Positions 1 to 11,548 of a stretch of DNA of 64,000 nt are shown piece after piece. Where the stretch lies: the NCBI RefSeq assembly GCF_954871325.1, contig NC_088775.1, forward strand, positions 34,015,561 through 34,079,560. The letters are read 5' to 3'. The notes under the pieces are model-generated. The model was not told where the DNA came from, did not search any database, and was given only the letters and a program-made list of their open reading frames with translations. Source of the stretch: Gordionus sp. m RMFG-2023 (taxonomy: Eukaryota > Nematomorpha > Gordioida > Chordodea > Parachordodidae). Within the stretch, counting starts at the first letter, position 1. Each line of letters opens with the position of its first letter. The position numbers and the translations under genes are program-made.

Positions 1-589
1 TATTTCAGGATTTAATTTAGTTCTCTGCGCAGATACTATTTACTTAAGGCTAAAAAAATGCTCTTTCTACGGATATCTGCGTAGCTGGAACTGTTAGCAC
101 ATTATAGCTAACTTCTAAAGTTCTGGCATACTATTCTTTACATTATCCGAATAATTCAAAAGATTAGTATCTTTTTCTAATCTCTCTATATTATTAGATG
201 ACCGAATTATATATTCTAATTCTATACATTTATTATAATTTTCTATGCCTTGAGAATTATTTTTATTAAGGCTTATGCGATTTTAATAAATCTTCAAAAT
301 CATCATCTAAATTATATTTCGACTGTGAACACGTAGACATAGTATCTAGAATTTCAATATTCTGATTATTTAAATTTTGTATTAAGTTCCAAGTTTTAAA
401 ATCATGTTTTTTGGTAATCTCTTTTTAGATTGTATCTTATCTAATTAACTGGTAATGTGCCTAATTTCTATTAAATTGAGTATTTAAAGTATAAAAAATA
501 TAATTTGAAAGAAATCACGAATTTAAAAATTGTCCCTAAGGAAAATTAAAATTTCAAATTTAGGTTAATAATTTAAAATTAATTATTTT
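1..589. other. A+T-rich spacer, nothing recognised
   Basis: A+T-rich DNA with no long open frame, no terminal repeats and no RNA gene that I can see. It may be decayed transposon sequence, but I cannot show that. Confidence 0.4.
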
Positions 590-745
590 TAATACCGTTT
601 AGAACCGGTTTAAAATATCTATAACAGTTCGGTACGCTCTTTTTATATTTTCTTTATAAGGGTTAGGTTACGGTTCAGAAATTAATAATGGTTCATTCCG
701 GTTTGCCGGCTCGGTTCGGTTCGAAACTTTGATTCTAAAAGCATC
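590..745. mobile_element. Fragment of an element with GGTTCGG-type subterminal repeats
   Basis: A short block holds repeated motifs such as AACCGGTT, GGTTCGGTTCG and GGTTCATTCCGG. The same motif set, including the paired AACCGGTTT segments, recurs at 11,085-11,480 and in a related form at 62,734-63,740. Repeated GC-rich words just inside the ends are typical of hAT-type non-autonomous elements. No intact ends or target duplication were found, so this is read as a worn fragment. The family assignment is inference. Confidence 0.4.
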
Positions 746-1205
746 TGTCTCACAGCTATCAAAATGAATGCTAAGTCTTGAACTTTAAACCTTTTCGCTC
801 TCCAGTTTTTTTATAAACTTTGACTTTTTAGATATTAGGCGAAGGCCCCTAGCCTTGGGGCAGAATATAATAATAAATATTAATATTTTTTACCTGTTAC
901 AATCTCTTCTTTCGTTTCATTGCAATTGTTTTCTTCTTGGTAAAGCGCTTTTATAAAAATGTAGATTTGGATTATAAGAAATTTTGATCAAATTTTAATT
1001 TCAAGACTTTGACATTAACTCAACTTAAGCACCCCCACCCTTCCGCATTGAACTATTTCTCAAATATGGTGCCGAAAATATATGACATTTTAATTTAATA
1101 TAAACAATTTTAATGATTAACTTAACATATATGATTTCATAAAATATTAAATGTAAATCCTTAAATAATTGTACTATGCTATTTTTTTCTTATTTACATT
1201 AAGTG

Positions 1206-1746
1206 ATAGAAAGCAGTGGTCTGCAATGGGTAGATTTTCAGCCCGCCCGTCCATTCCCTGAGCTGGCATGTGAGAGATTTCTAGAATATTTTAAGCGTTG
1301 GGTGGATAGCGAGCGAGTTAAAAAATATTTTAAAAACAATGGGTGTGGATGGGTGAATTTTAATTATTTTTCGGGAAAAATGAGCAGAACACACTTTTAT
1401 TCATTAAAAATATTTTTTTATTTTATAAGTTTATATAATATATTTTTAAAAAATCCGGGCCGGACCGGGCTTGAAAATATAAAACTCGGGCCGGGCCTAA
1501 AAAAAATTTTTAAAGAAAAAACCAGGCCAGGTCGAAAAATTATTTTTAAAAAAATCCCGGCTGCAGGTCTTTGATATTTTTTAAACAGTGAGTATGCGGG
1601 CGGGCTAAACAAAATATAAGATAAACGGGTGGGAGGGTAAATTAAAAAAGCCATAGATGGGCGAGCAGGCGGATTTAAAAAATTATAAAGCAACGAGTGG
1701 ACGGGCTTTGGCTAAAACCCGCCCATTTCAGACTTCTAATCGGAAC
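1206..1746. mobile_element. Decayed hAT-like MITE with GC-rich ends and a nested GGCCCGG piece
   Basis: The left end reads CAGTGGTCTGCAATGGG (1,214). The right end, read inward on the other strand, gives AGAAGTCTGAAATGGG, so the termini are imperfect inverted repeats. The flanking 8-mers ATAGAAAG and ATCGGAAC agree at 5 of 8 positions, which fits an old 8-bp target duplication. GC-rich words of the CCCGCCCG type lie just inside both ends. Inside, at about 1,455-1,577, is part of another element of the GGCCCGG/T-A-tract family ending in CTGCAGGTCTTTG. The open frames across here only reflect the repeats and show no protein similarity. Confidence 0.5.
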
Positions 1747-2459
1747 CGTTAAGTAGAACTCGGCAAATTCAATTTTATTGGGCCCGAAATTTTAAATTAA
1801 AAATATAAAATAAAAGCATTTTCATGAAAATGAAGTAAAAATCACCAAACTTTGTTCTTATTATCATATAGAAATTCTAATTTTATCCCTTTATTTTGAT
1901 AAAAATACGAGTTCATATATTATTTTTATATTTTTCAAACCCGAGTCTGGCCCGTTGACTCGAACCTAAATCTAAGCCAGGCTTTGGAAAGTTTTTGAGT
2001 AGGCTTACAGGATATTGCCTCAAAAATAAAAGAATAATATCATAGATTTAAAAATTATAATTATTTTTTTTGAGTATGATATAACTGCGCAATATAAAGT
2101 GGGTAAGAGAATATTTGTTCATTTATAAATTAAGGCCATTTATAAAAAATCTAATTTATTTAAACCAATTTCAGCAATATCAACTTTAAATTTTAAACTA
2201 TCTCAAATAACGAACACGAGACAAACAATGAAATATGACAAATCTGACTGAACGTAAATATTTTATCAATTTTGGTAAAATTAAAGGAAAGATTTTATTT
2301 ATTGAAAAACGTAAGGTAGATTTTCTTTATTTAAAGTGGTTCATTCATTCCAATCTTAGGAATCGGCTGGGAAGCGAAATAGGAAAAAGAGTTTTACTAT
2401 TACAATAATTCAAATTCCAAACAATAATAAACATTTATTGTTTAATATATTATTATTTT
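1747..2459. other. Spacer with a further GGGCCCG fragment (about 1,770-1,990)
   Basis: At about 1,770-1,990 two short GC-rich blocks (GGGCCCGAAA and TCTGGCCCG...GACTCGAACC) face each other across an A+T-rich middle. This suggests a deleted element of the GGCCCG type. The rest is plain A+T-rich DNA. Confidence 0.35.
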
Positions 2460-2630
2460 AATGTTTACAAGGAGTGTACCAGCGGGGGGGGGGGGGTGCA
2501 GGGAGACACCCCCCCCCCCCCCAAGCCAAAAAATGCAGATGCCGGATATATTTTTCTAAAATATTATTGTTTATATTAATTTATATTTGTTAATATTTAT
2601 TCCTATCTCATATTAAATATATATTTAATT

Positions 2631-3406
2631 CAGGGTTGTGCATTTGACCGGTCAAATACGTTTCGGTCAATTGCCCGATATTTGACCGGTCAAATATGTT
2701 CAAATTCAAATATATTTTAAAGTTAATAATAACTTTATTTTGAATATAATAGTAAAATGAATCTATAATATTAATTTTTTAAATTCATTGTCATTCAATA
2801 ACTAACGTGTAGCTATCTGTATCAGTCTTGTTCTGATTCATATTCAATATTATCATTTTCTTTAATATTTTTTAATCAATTTTCCTGATATCTTAGATCT
2901 TAAATCGATTTCTATTTATATAAGAATATTAACCCAAATCGACCTATTTCTTTCTAAAGAAGAAGTAGAACTAGGAATTGTTAGTCTCTTAATGGGCATG
3001 GTAGACAAAGTTTAATCTATTAACTTGAGGTCGGAATTGATTGTTTCGAAATTACTACTTTCCACATAATTTGCTATATTATATATGCTGTTTTTGCTTC
3101 TGAAATTAATTATATCACTTAAAATATTTTCGTCATCACTACCTTGTAAAATAGCTAATTTTTGAATTATATCACATACTTCATTAATTTCACTACTAGT
3201 GAGTTCTCCTCTTGATATTGTGGACCCGAAAAATAAGCAAACATTGTAATCACATGTATTTACATCTTTTTTTCCTTTTTTAAACATATTTTTAAAATAT
3301 TTTTCCTTTCATTTTTTTAGAGTATTTGACCGTATTTGACAGGTCAAATACTCCTCCGGTCAATTGACTGAATTTGACTGGTCAATTGACAGACTTGCCA
3401 ACCCTG
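2631..3406. mobile_element. Nested hAT-type non-autonomous element with GACCGGTCAAAT repeats
   Basis: The ends are inverted repeats starting CAGGGTTG, and the flanks carry an exact 8-bp target duplication ATTTAATT (2,623-2,630 and 3,407-3,414). Just inside each end are several copies of the near-palindromic word TTGACCGGTCAA and close variants. The interior is A+T-rich and holds one minus-strand open frame (see separate entry). It sits inside hAT family A copy 1, so it is younger than that insertion. Confidence 0.92.
3012..3287 (-). pseudogene. Short open frame inside the nested MITE, unknown product
   Basis: A 91-codon minus-strand frame starts MFKKGKKDVNTC and contains an acidic, serine-rich stretch. 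It begins about 120 bp inside the element's right end and reads inward. It could be what is left of the parent transposon's first coding exon. I see no zinc-finger, DDE or hAT dimerisation motif, so the product is unrecognised and the frame may not be used. Confidence 0.3.
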
Positions 3407-3599
3407 ATTTAATTACATTTATTATCACATTCATAAGTTATTCTATCAATTAATTTCGATTTCAAGTTTTCCGGCGTAATATTTACTTATTATTTTCAAA
3501 TTTTTAGTGGCATAATATTTATCTACCATTTTCAAATTTCTAGTCAAATAATAATTATTTCTGAAACTTCTTGTCCAACAGGGAGAAAGAAATTGCAAC

Positions 3600-4130
3600 C
3601 TTGTTCAACGAGATAGAGTATCCGCCATCAATCAGTAACAGCTTTTAAGGAGTTAGAAGAGCCAATTATTTGCTATTACTGAAATATCACAATGGCCTGA
3701 AAGAAATATTCCTCAGAAGCAAGAAAATTATTGGATTCAATGCTTATTCCAAATTTATTTCTCATTTAGAATGTATTATTTATATACAACTATTTTAAGT
3801 ATTACTTTTCAAAAACATGACATTGACTTGATTAAGAAGATGATAATAGCGGAGAGCATTTTATCAGAACTCAAGGAAATTAGGGCTAATGTTGATGAAG
3901 AATTACATATTTTATTGTTGAGTCAAAAGCAGAGCTATACGTGTTTAATATTTGTCTCCCTCGACTTGTAGCAAGGCAAGCTCATCGTTAAAACATTAAT
4001 ATAGAATCAGTAGAATGGTATATCTTAGATACTGATACATTTATAACCCAAATAAATGAATTTTTAATTCGTCATGCAGCACTTACCAATCTGCAAATAT
4101 TACTTCCACAAAAGCCTTCCCAACCTTTTT
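3600..4130 (+). pseudogene. hAT family A transposase remnant
   Basis: Plus-strand fragments match the minus-strand transposase of the 20.4-22.7 kb copy segment by segment. The longest open piece (3,771-3,971) includes DIDLIKKMIIAESILSELKE and runs into a worn form of the R-QAHRPN-INIGSVEEYY region near 3,960-4,020. Family knowledge: this kind of hAT transposase resembles the P52rIPK/DUF4371-like group of animal genomes. Stops and frame changes are frequent, so it is dead. The corresponding minus-strand region at 21,400-21,870 is better preserved. Confidence 0.7.
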
Positions 4131-4381
4131 CAGATGGTGCTAGAAAAAAAAATATTTGTTAGATTTTTATCATGAAGATGTTAAAATCTTATGATGCCTT
4201 ACGCTGAATAACTATGTTTATAAGATTAACTATGGTTGATATAGTCCCAAAAAATGCTATATGCTCTGCATTATTTTAAACATTTTAGATTAAATTCCCA
4301 ATGTATTAAAAGGGTTTTTATATATTAGCAACTCTTCACATTGGTAAACTAATGAGTGAACATTCTCTTTTTTAAGAATAA

Positions 4382-4812
4382 CAGAGCCCTGCAGAAGTAC
4401 CAGTTGCAGGGCATAGCCCGGATTTTTTTTAAAGATTTTTTAAGGCCCGGTCCGGGTTTTTTTAAAAATATTTTCAGGCCCAGCCTGGCTTTTTTTTAAA
4501 AAACATTTAGGCCCGGCTCGGCTTTTTTTAAAAAAATTTTCAGGCTACGCCCGGCTATTTTTAAAATAAAATTTTCAGGCCCGGCCCGGATTTTTTAAAA
4601 ATAAATTATATTTATTTGTGATTTTTATAACTAATAGTAACGATTTCAAATAGAGGCTGTTCTAAAAAATACAGCTCGGTCTGGGTATTTTTTTAAAGGC
4701 CCCGTTTAGGTGTTTTTTAAAAAAAATTCAGGCCCGGCTCGGGTTTTTTTTAAAAAAGATTACGGACACGGCCCGGGCATATTTAAAAAAAAATTAAAAT
4801 AAGGTCCGGCCC
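4382..4812. mobile_element. GC-rich element (GGCCCGG/T-A-tract family) inside hAT copy 1
   Basis: The left end is CAGAGCCCTGCAG. Inside, GGCCCGG-like words alternate with T/A tracts about every 40-50 bp around an A+T-rich middle. The same element, in the same place within the host hAT, is present at 23,494-23,848. The far end is missing here, since the hAT sequence resumes directly after GGCCCATAAC. No coding capacity is visible. Confidence 0.7.
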
Positions 4813-5111
4813 ATAACTCAATCCTAACGAAGATTGGATTTTACATTGTAAATATATAACATACAAAATACAATTATACCTAAGAAACTTTTTGTTTAAA
4901 GGCTCAAAAAATTCAAATTTTTATTTTTGGTCATTTAAATGATTCTTTACATATAATTTTTTTATAATTCACATTAATTTAAAATTGTTTATTAGAAATA
5001 GTTATTAGTCCTAATAAATTTATGCTTGATATTTTTAAAAAACAATAATATTTCTTAAAAAATTTTATTATCCCCCCCCCCCCCCAGACCAAATTCCTGC
5101 GTACGCGCCTG

Positions 5112-7455
5112 AATGTTTAGGAAACAACATTGCATTTTACAGATTATCTAAATAATTTTTTTAGTGTAGATTGGTCATTTTTAATTAAGAATAATATTAA
5201 AAATATTTCCTCATGCAATTTTTAGTAAGTCAAAAGTAGAAATAAAAAATAAGATCTAAGTCAATTAGGTAACTTTTAAAAATATTAATTACTAATATAT
5301 TTTGATAATCATTCGATTTAAAAAAAAATGGGCTGATTTAAATCAGTGAAAGTATTTATAATTAAAATAACTATTATATATAATTATATTATACTTTTTA
5401 AATGGATATTGTTCAATGTATATATATATATATCTGGATGTATACTTTTATTATTTCAATTAATCAAATTTAAATTTTAAAAATTATGATAAATTTAGCC
5501 ACTTTTTAGAACCAGAATATTCAGCAGAACCTGAAATCCCAAGGTTCAGGTCCCTACTTATATTATATAATTTAATCAGATCTTAAAGAAAATTTATAAC
5601 ATCTCAAATTTATTATAATAAACAAAATTTGTATTAATATTTGAGGAATATTTATAATATACTTACTTTCATGACAAAAATTTCGAGAAATATATTTAAA
5701 TGGTTCCAAACAGCATTTCATAATTGAATGGTCGAATATTTTTTGATTAAGATTTAAATTTATTTAATATAAGCCATTATTTTATTTTTATGCCTATCGG
5801 AAATGATAAAATTAATTAAATTTGATATCGGGAAAATAGTTATTTTATATTTTAAGTTGCATTAGGTCGAGATCAAGGGATTACATATTAAAAATAATGA
5901 CTACTTAATACATAAAAAGAAATAAGGATAATTATATGTATTCATCACCATCATCAAGTATAGCAAAATAATGTTATCTTCATCTTCATCTTCGTAAATA
6001 ATGTTAATGATAAGTTTTTTAAAGGGCAGATATAATATTTCTAAAAAGGGGAAGTTAATGTATTTTATTTACATTATAAAATAAGTAACTTATATATATA
6101 TATTATTTATTTTTTTTTAACTTTTAACATTTCCTTTAAAGAAAAACTCAAATAAATATAAGTTAAAGTATGGCTTTATTATTCTTTATAATAGTTTAAT
6201 CATCATTTATGTAAAAGTATTTATAAATTATAATATAATACTATTAAATAAAAATAATTTAATTTTTAATTTATTTAATAATATTATTAACGTCTATATC
6301 GCTCGTTATCGATTGGCCATAGCAATATAGAATTATATAATGGGAAGATTGCTTTGAAAAAACTTAGTCAAATTACTTAAAATAAATAAATATCATAAAC
6401 GGGTTTTAAAATATAAAATTTCTGTTTGTAAACTAAAATTCCTCACAGGCCTATTTAAATTTTGGAAAAGTTTTTTAGTCAGGGCTCGTAAAATTGGGTA
6501 CAAATGGTCCGGTCATAATAATTTTTAATAATGGAAGGAAGCAAATTTTTATAATTGTAAGCTTTAAAAAAATTAGCGATAGGGACCTGGTTGATAAAAA
6601 ATATTCTGTACAAGTTACCGGCATACTTCTATGGTGAATGAATACTAACCAACCATATACCTCATAAGAAAACCGTAAATTAGTTTAAAAAGACACTTAT
6701 TTTTTTAAGTTATTGGAACATTGACATAAAAAAAATTCCAAACGATAATTTTATTTTAAATATTCCAATTGATTTTATTTTCAAATTTGTTTTTATTCAA
6801 AAACGTAAAACTATTATCGATGGGATCATGAAAATATTGCATTTTTCTAAAAAACAAAGAAAATTATTTTTATTTATGCACAATGTGTTTCGAATTATAA
6901 AATAAATTTTAAAAAAAAATTCATAATAAATAATATTTTATATAAAAAACATGGGAGGAACACAAAAACTATTTGCAGGTTTTTAGATTACTTTTTATAA
7001 ATTCTCAAAATAAATGATTTATTTTAACATAATAATTATAAAAAAATAAATAATAAACTGATACGCTCCAAAAAATTGAATTTATAATTATCATGTGATA
7101 TACTGGATTAGCAGTATCATCGACATTCACGTATCACATTCACAATATGATTAAATCTAAAATAAACATTCAAAATATTGAAGTATTATTGATTAATTTT
7201 ATTTTTTAGTTAATTAATAGTTTATGTTATAACTTTTAGTCCAACTTGAATCTGAACATATTATTCTGTGGAACTTGTATAAACGGTGTTGAATGTTGAG
7301 CAATTTCGTGGCTAGATTTATTTTTCAATTTTAGGCGGCTCAAAAAAATATTGTAATTTTTTATCAAAATTAGCAAAAAAAGAAATTTCATATTAAAATT
7401 TTTTTCAGGGGGATCTCTAAAGTTTTTAGGTGGAAGCACATGCTATATTTTTAGG
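5112..7455. other. A+T-rich intergenic DNA
   Basis: Long A+T-rich stretch with TA-dinucleotide runs (about 5,420 and 6,090). No convincing exon, element end or RNA gene was found. Confidence 0.4.
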
Positions 7456-7459
7456 GCCC

Positions 7460-7575
7460 AAGTGGTTCAAAATCTTATATTCAATTTGGCCCGGCCCGAC
7501 TCGGAATTTTTGAATTAATTATTTATAGTAATTTTTGCTAGGCCCGAGAGCCCGACTTGCAAGGTTCCAAATTTT
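7460..7575. mobile_element. Fragment of a GGCCCGG-type element
   Basis: Two GC-rich blocks (TTGGCCCGGCCCGACTCGG and GGCCCGAGAGCCCGACTTGC) face each other across about 40 bp of A+T-rich DNA. This resembles a strongly deleted member of the GC-rich element group seen elsewhere in the window. No target duplication was found. Confidence 0.4.
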
Positions 7576-8869
7576 AACAAAATTGTAAGTAATTATATTT
7601 TGAATAGAGAAAAATGGTGTATATTTAGATTTCAATGATATCTCGTTATCATTTATTATTATTATATTACTATTATATGTCTTGTTGGCACTATGGATGG
7701 ATGTCTAAAGTTTGTTTCAGCTTGCATTAAGTTGCAATGCAATAAATTTTTATTTTTTTAAAAATTGTCTCCCTCCATATTAATTTCACAAAAAGGTACA
7801 TATTAATATTAAATAATATAGTAGACTTGATTTTTTTTGCAAAAATAATTATAGATCTTTTACTATATTAAACTAGAATTTAATGCGAATGTATATATCG
7901 TATCATTAATGAACAAATGTAATATAATTATTTGATTTTTCACAACTGATAACATAACAATGCGATTTACGATGACCTCTTATAAAAAATTAATTGTTTA
8001 TTCGTAATTATCAATCTCTATAATTATATATTATAAATAAAATGGAATGGAATAAATAACCCATCCAAACAATCATTTCTTTCAATGCGTGAATAATGTA
8101 TTTTATGTATACAGTTGTAGACATTCATATTCATATGAATGAGTTGCTCGAGTTATATAATTTTTTAAAATCATTTATGAAAATGTAAGATATATATGGC
8201 TCTGGCCTTAAATAACTCTCGGTCTATATATATAATTTGGGGACTTCGCTCCCCAAACCCCTTTTTACCTTGCCTTCGGCAGGGTCCCTCCTATAAAAAA
8301 ATTCTTATATATTATTGATTTTTAGGTGGTTTTCATATAATCTGCCTTAAGGTATATATATATATATAACTAAAAAAACGATGATGAAGAAGTAAAACCC
8401 AAATAATTATAAAATGTTACAGGGCTGTTTTTGACTATGAATTGTCTAAAATTTCAACAAAAAAAAACAATCTTAAAAATATATTTTTATATTATGGTAC
8501 AATTTTGAACTAGAGCTCTGAATCGGACCTATTTTTCTTCCCCGATCGTACCTTATCCAAAGATTTTTTTTTATTTATCGATTTTATTTTTTAAAGAGGA
8601 GATATAAGAGCCATAATTAGCGATGGAAAAAATAGGATATAGAAATGTAAAATGTGACGGGTAGGAAATATTTAACAAGCCGGGGAGGACTTTTCGAAAA
8701 ATTCTAAAGGGCAGGGGCTTTTAGTAAAATTTTAACGAACCGGACAAAAATTTAACGTTTAATCTTAGATGGCACAAATAGACATCTATCAGTAAAATTT
8801 CAAGGCTTAAGCAATATTTTTCTGGCGGAAATATTGACTTAACCGTTTTTAAATATCGAGCTACTTAAC
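7576..8869. other. A+T-rich spacer with two GC-rich hairpins (8,236-8,300)
   Basis: Mostly featureless A+T-rich DNA. At 8,236-8,300 there are two adjacent short hairpins (GGGGACTTCGCTCCCC and CCTTGCCTTCGGCAGG). A further GC-bearing patch lies at 8,640-8,760. These look like element ends, but no partner or target duplication was found. Confidence 0.35.
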
Positions 8870-9966
8870 AACATTACTTTTTAGGTATGTTTTTATTCTT
8901 GATAAAGATGAAAATGACGTTACATTGGTAGAAGTACTAAAGAATGGAGTTGCCAAAATATATAATAATTTTTATATATTAGGAAAATAGTCTAAAATGT
9001 GTAATTATGCAAAGCACTATAATATTTTTGGACATTATCAACCATATATTTAACCATTTTTATGTTAGTTTGCATTCAGCTAGTAATGCATCTAATAAAA
9101 ATCAGCCAAATATTTAATTTTTTCTCTATCAAGATATGAAATAAATTCGGAAGGATTCTGCTATAATAATAATAGCAGATTTGTAAATGCTGCCTGATTA
9201 ACCAAGAACCTTTCATTTATTTGAGCTATAAAAGTATCCAAGAGGGAGATAGAGATATTTAATATAGTATTCTTCGACTGACCTTATATTAGTGTTGGAA
9301 CGATGGGCTTGCCTTACTGCGAGTCGAAGTAGATAAATTTAGAGCTCTAGGAGCGTCACTAGTACAATTTCTGGGGGCTCAAAAAAATTTTTTAAATATG
9401 TTTTTAAATTATAAATTACCTTTTTTGTTTTTTTAGCTAAAATTATCCAAAATTACCATTTTTTTTAGCTAATATCATTCAAAATTATCTTTTTTTATAG
9501 CTAGCATTATCAAAATTACATTTGGTATTTAAAAAAATAAAAATTTTGAGGGAGCTCTTCAAATTTTTCACGGGGCTTGAGCCCCCCCCCTTCATTGAAG
9601 CTACTGTAGTGATCTGCACTTGACTCAATTACCACATATAATTTATGAAATTCATCTACATTTGCCCTAAGCTATTCTCATAGTCTCAATCAAATCTTAA
9701 TTTTTTGAATTTTATTTTGGTTTCGCAGTGAAAAAGGATTTCGTGGGAACTTTATAAATGAGAAAAATATAACGCCAAGATTAAATTTAAATCAATAATT
9801 CATAGAATAAATTAGTACCATATTTATTTCTGCTGCGAATGGGAAAAATAAATGTAAATTATAATATATAAGCGATAAGAGGTAGGAATTGGTAATATTT
9901 TTAAAATTAGCAGGCATCTGACTTTTTTGGCTTGGAGAGGGGGGGGGGATTTGTCTCCCTACATAC
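8870..9966 (-). mobile_element. Worn hAT family A copy 4 (minus), with an insertion
   Basis: The minus-strand translation at 9,210-9,330 gives RLAVRQAHRSNTNIRSVEEY, the same conserved patch as in the copies at 20.4-22.7 kb and 3.6-4.1 kb. A further matching patch (LTIIDLIKTMRIA) lies at about 9,640-9,700, beyond an inserted piece at 9,345-9,605. The G-run and the block before it near 9,930-9,966 match the family's outer end. Terminal repeats and the target duplication are lost, so boundaries are approximate. Confidence 0.65.
9345..9605. mobile_element. Small insertion with GGGGGCTC/GAGCCCCC ends
   Basis: This piece separates two adjacent patches of the hAT transposase. Its ends are imperfect inverted repeats: CACTAGTACAATTTCTGGGG at the left, and CACTACAGTAGC followed by a G-run and GGGCTC at the right, read inward. 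The middle has three diverged repeats of an 'AGCTAAAATTATC' type. No clear target duplication is left. Confidence 0.5.
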
Positions 9967-11084
9967 AACCACCACTTTTTAAAATGGAATTCAAAAAGAT
10001 AAAAAATCAGCTCAATACATTAATTTAGCCATGTTTTATATATATTATTATAATTCATCATAATGTTTTTATGAATTAAATGGCCATAAGAAAAATTAAA
10101 ATTTACATTGGCAAAATTAATTACAATCTTGTTAAAAGAAACAAATGTTTCCCTTTAGTATCTATATTATATTTAACGCTTTTAGAATTTTAATTACATT
10201 TATAAAGGACCAAAATTTGCAACGAATTTATAATTAAATGTTGTATCCCTTTAAATATGCGATATATAAGACTTATATAAAATGATAACTCATTCAAATA
10301 TTGAGTGTTGCAGAGGCGCCTTCAACTACGAAGTAACAGTTTTATACTTCCCTCCACTCCAGGGGTATATGTCAGACAAAAAATAATCCACAATGAATCA
10401 TTACACATCCCATTTTCCATAGTATAAGAAGCAGCAAATTAATTGATCTTATTCGGGGAAAACATGGAAGTTTTAATTTTCATGATGTGTAAACAAATTT
10501 TAATTCATAAACTAGTGTTAGTCGATGGCATAGAAATAAATTTTTAAGTAGTGGCAGTCAAAAATGGTATACAGGGGCGATGTTACAAATTTAGATGACC
10601 TATAAGTTAAAGAATCACTGAACTTTTAACAATTATTTATTTATTTATTTTACCCTATCGATTATTAAATTTATTAATTCTGTACAAATATGATTACTCC
10701 CACTTTTCACTTATGCATTGCCGAGCTTTATTAAAAATTATATATTTTAATAATTTACAATTTAGTATATGGATAAACTTTATTTAGAAAATTAGATTAG
10801 ATTTTGATGATTTTTTACAAACCCATTTGCACCTATTTCCTTTAATTTAAAAATATAATTATTTGCTAAGAAAAATCATATGATTAATTTTCTTACCATT
10901 TTAATGCCCTTCATTTAGAAATAATGTAATATAACAAGAAAATTTCAATATATTTTAAGAAGAATAACACAAAAAGAAAAAAAAATATAATATCTGTGAA
11001 GTATTATAGTGTTTTTTTATAAAACCTTTCAGGAAGTTCAAAAAAACATATAGATTTTAATAAAATTTTAGTACAATATAAAGG
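9967..11084. other. A+T-rich spacer
   Basis: No gene-like frame was found. Isolated element-end-like words occur at 10,311 (CAGAGGCGCCTTCAAC) and 10,566 (CAGGGGCGATGTTAC), but neither has a visible partner end. Confidence 0.4.
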
Positions 11085-11480
11085 TTGGATTTCATTTCGG
11101 TTCTTAGCTTAAAAAATTTAAACGTTTTAGTTCATTCCGGTTATTTCTGCAAGATTCGTTCCGGTTTAGGAAATCATATTGGTTCTTTTAGGTTCGTTCG
11201 GTTTTCAATAAGTTTAAAAAAAATTATAAATTAAAAGCAACCAAAATTAAAGGAAATAAGTTGAATATTTTTATTTTATTATTAAACATTAACATTTGAA
11301 TTAGAGCGATAATTAAATATATCTATATTAATATAAATAAATTTTCAAATCATGCTAATCATTTAATATAATAAATATAATTTAAAACCCGTTGTAAACC
11401 GGTTCGAAAGTATTTATAAAGTTACGTTTCAGTCCTTCGTTTTGGAATTTTCTAGTAACGGATCGGTTATAATTCAGAAA
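11085..11480. mobile_element. Deleted element with GGTTCGG-type subterminal repeats
   Basis: Repeated words (TTCGGTTC, TTCCGGTT, GTTCGTTCGG) occupy the left side. AAACCGGTTCGAAAG and CGGATCGGTT occupy the right. The set matches the block at 590-745, in the same style but separated by an A+T-rich middle. Exact termini and target duplication were not found. Confidence 0.45.
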
Positions 11481-11548
11481 ATTATAACAGAGATTATAAT
11501 TCAGAAAATTATAACAGAGATTATAATTCAGAAAATTATAATAGAAAT
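11468..11548. repeat. Three tandem copies of a 27-bp unit
   Basis: The unit TATAATTCAGAAAATTATAA plus CAGAGAT is repeated three times head to tail. The first two copies are identical and the third has two changes. It lies just outside the GGTTCGG element. Confidence 0.9.

Larger units (their letters stand above)
2468..5111 (+). mobile_element. hAT element, family A copy 1 (transposase on plus strand)
   Basis: The element is bounded by an exact 8-bp target duplication AATGTTTA (2,460-2,467 and 5,112-5,119). The right terminus is the family end CAGGCGCGTACGCAGG read outward. The left terminus is a mutated version (CAAGGAGTGTACCAGC). G- and C-homopolymers lie just inside both ends, as in the other copies. 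Plus-strand transposase pieces remain at about 3,600-4,130. Two younger insertions lie inside: a MITE (2,631-3,406) and a GC-rich element (4,382-4,812). Family copies in this window are at 20,422-22,744, 23,048-24,792 and about 8,870-9,966. The 8-bp duplication, CAG-type ends and the transposase together support hAT. Confidence 0.9.

Noticed and set aside
1203-1574. 123-codon frame over the GC-rich element
   Set aside because: It follows the GGCCCGG/T-A repeats with lysine/proline runs and shows no protein motif.
8236-8300. Rho-independent terminators (GC hairpins)
   Set aside because: The hairpins are real, but the context is eukaryotic; element ends or chance palindromes fit better.
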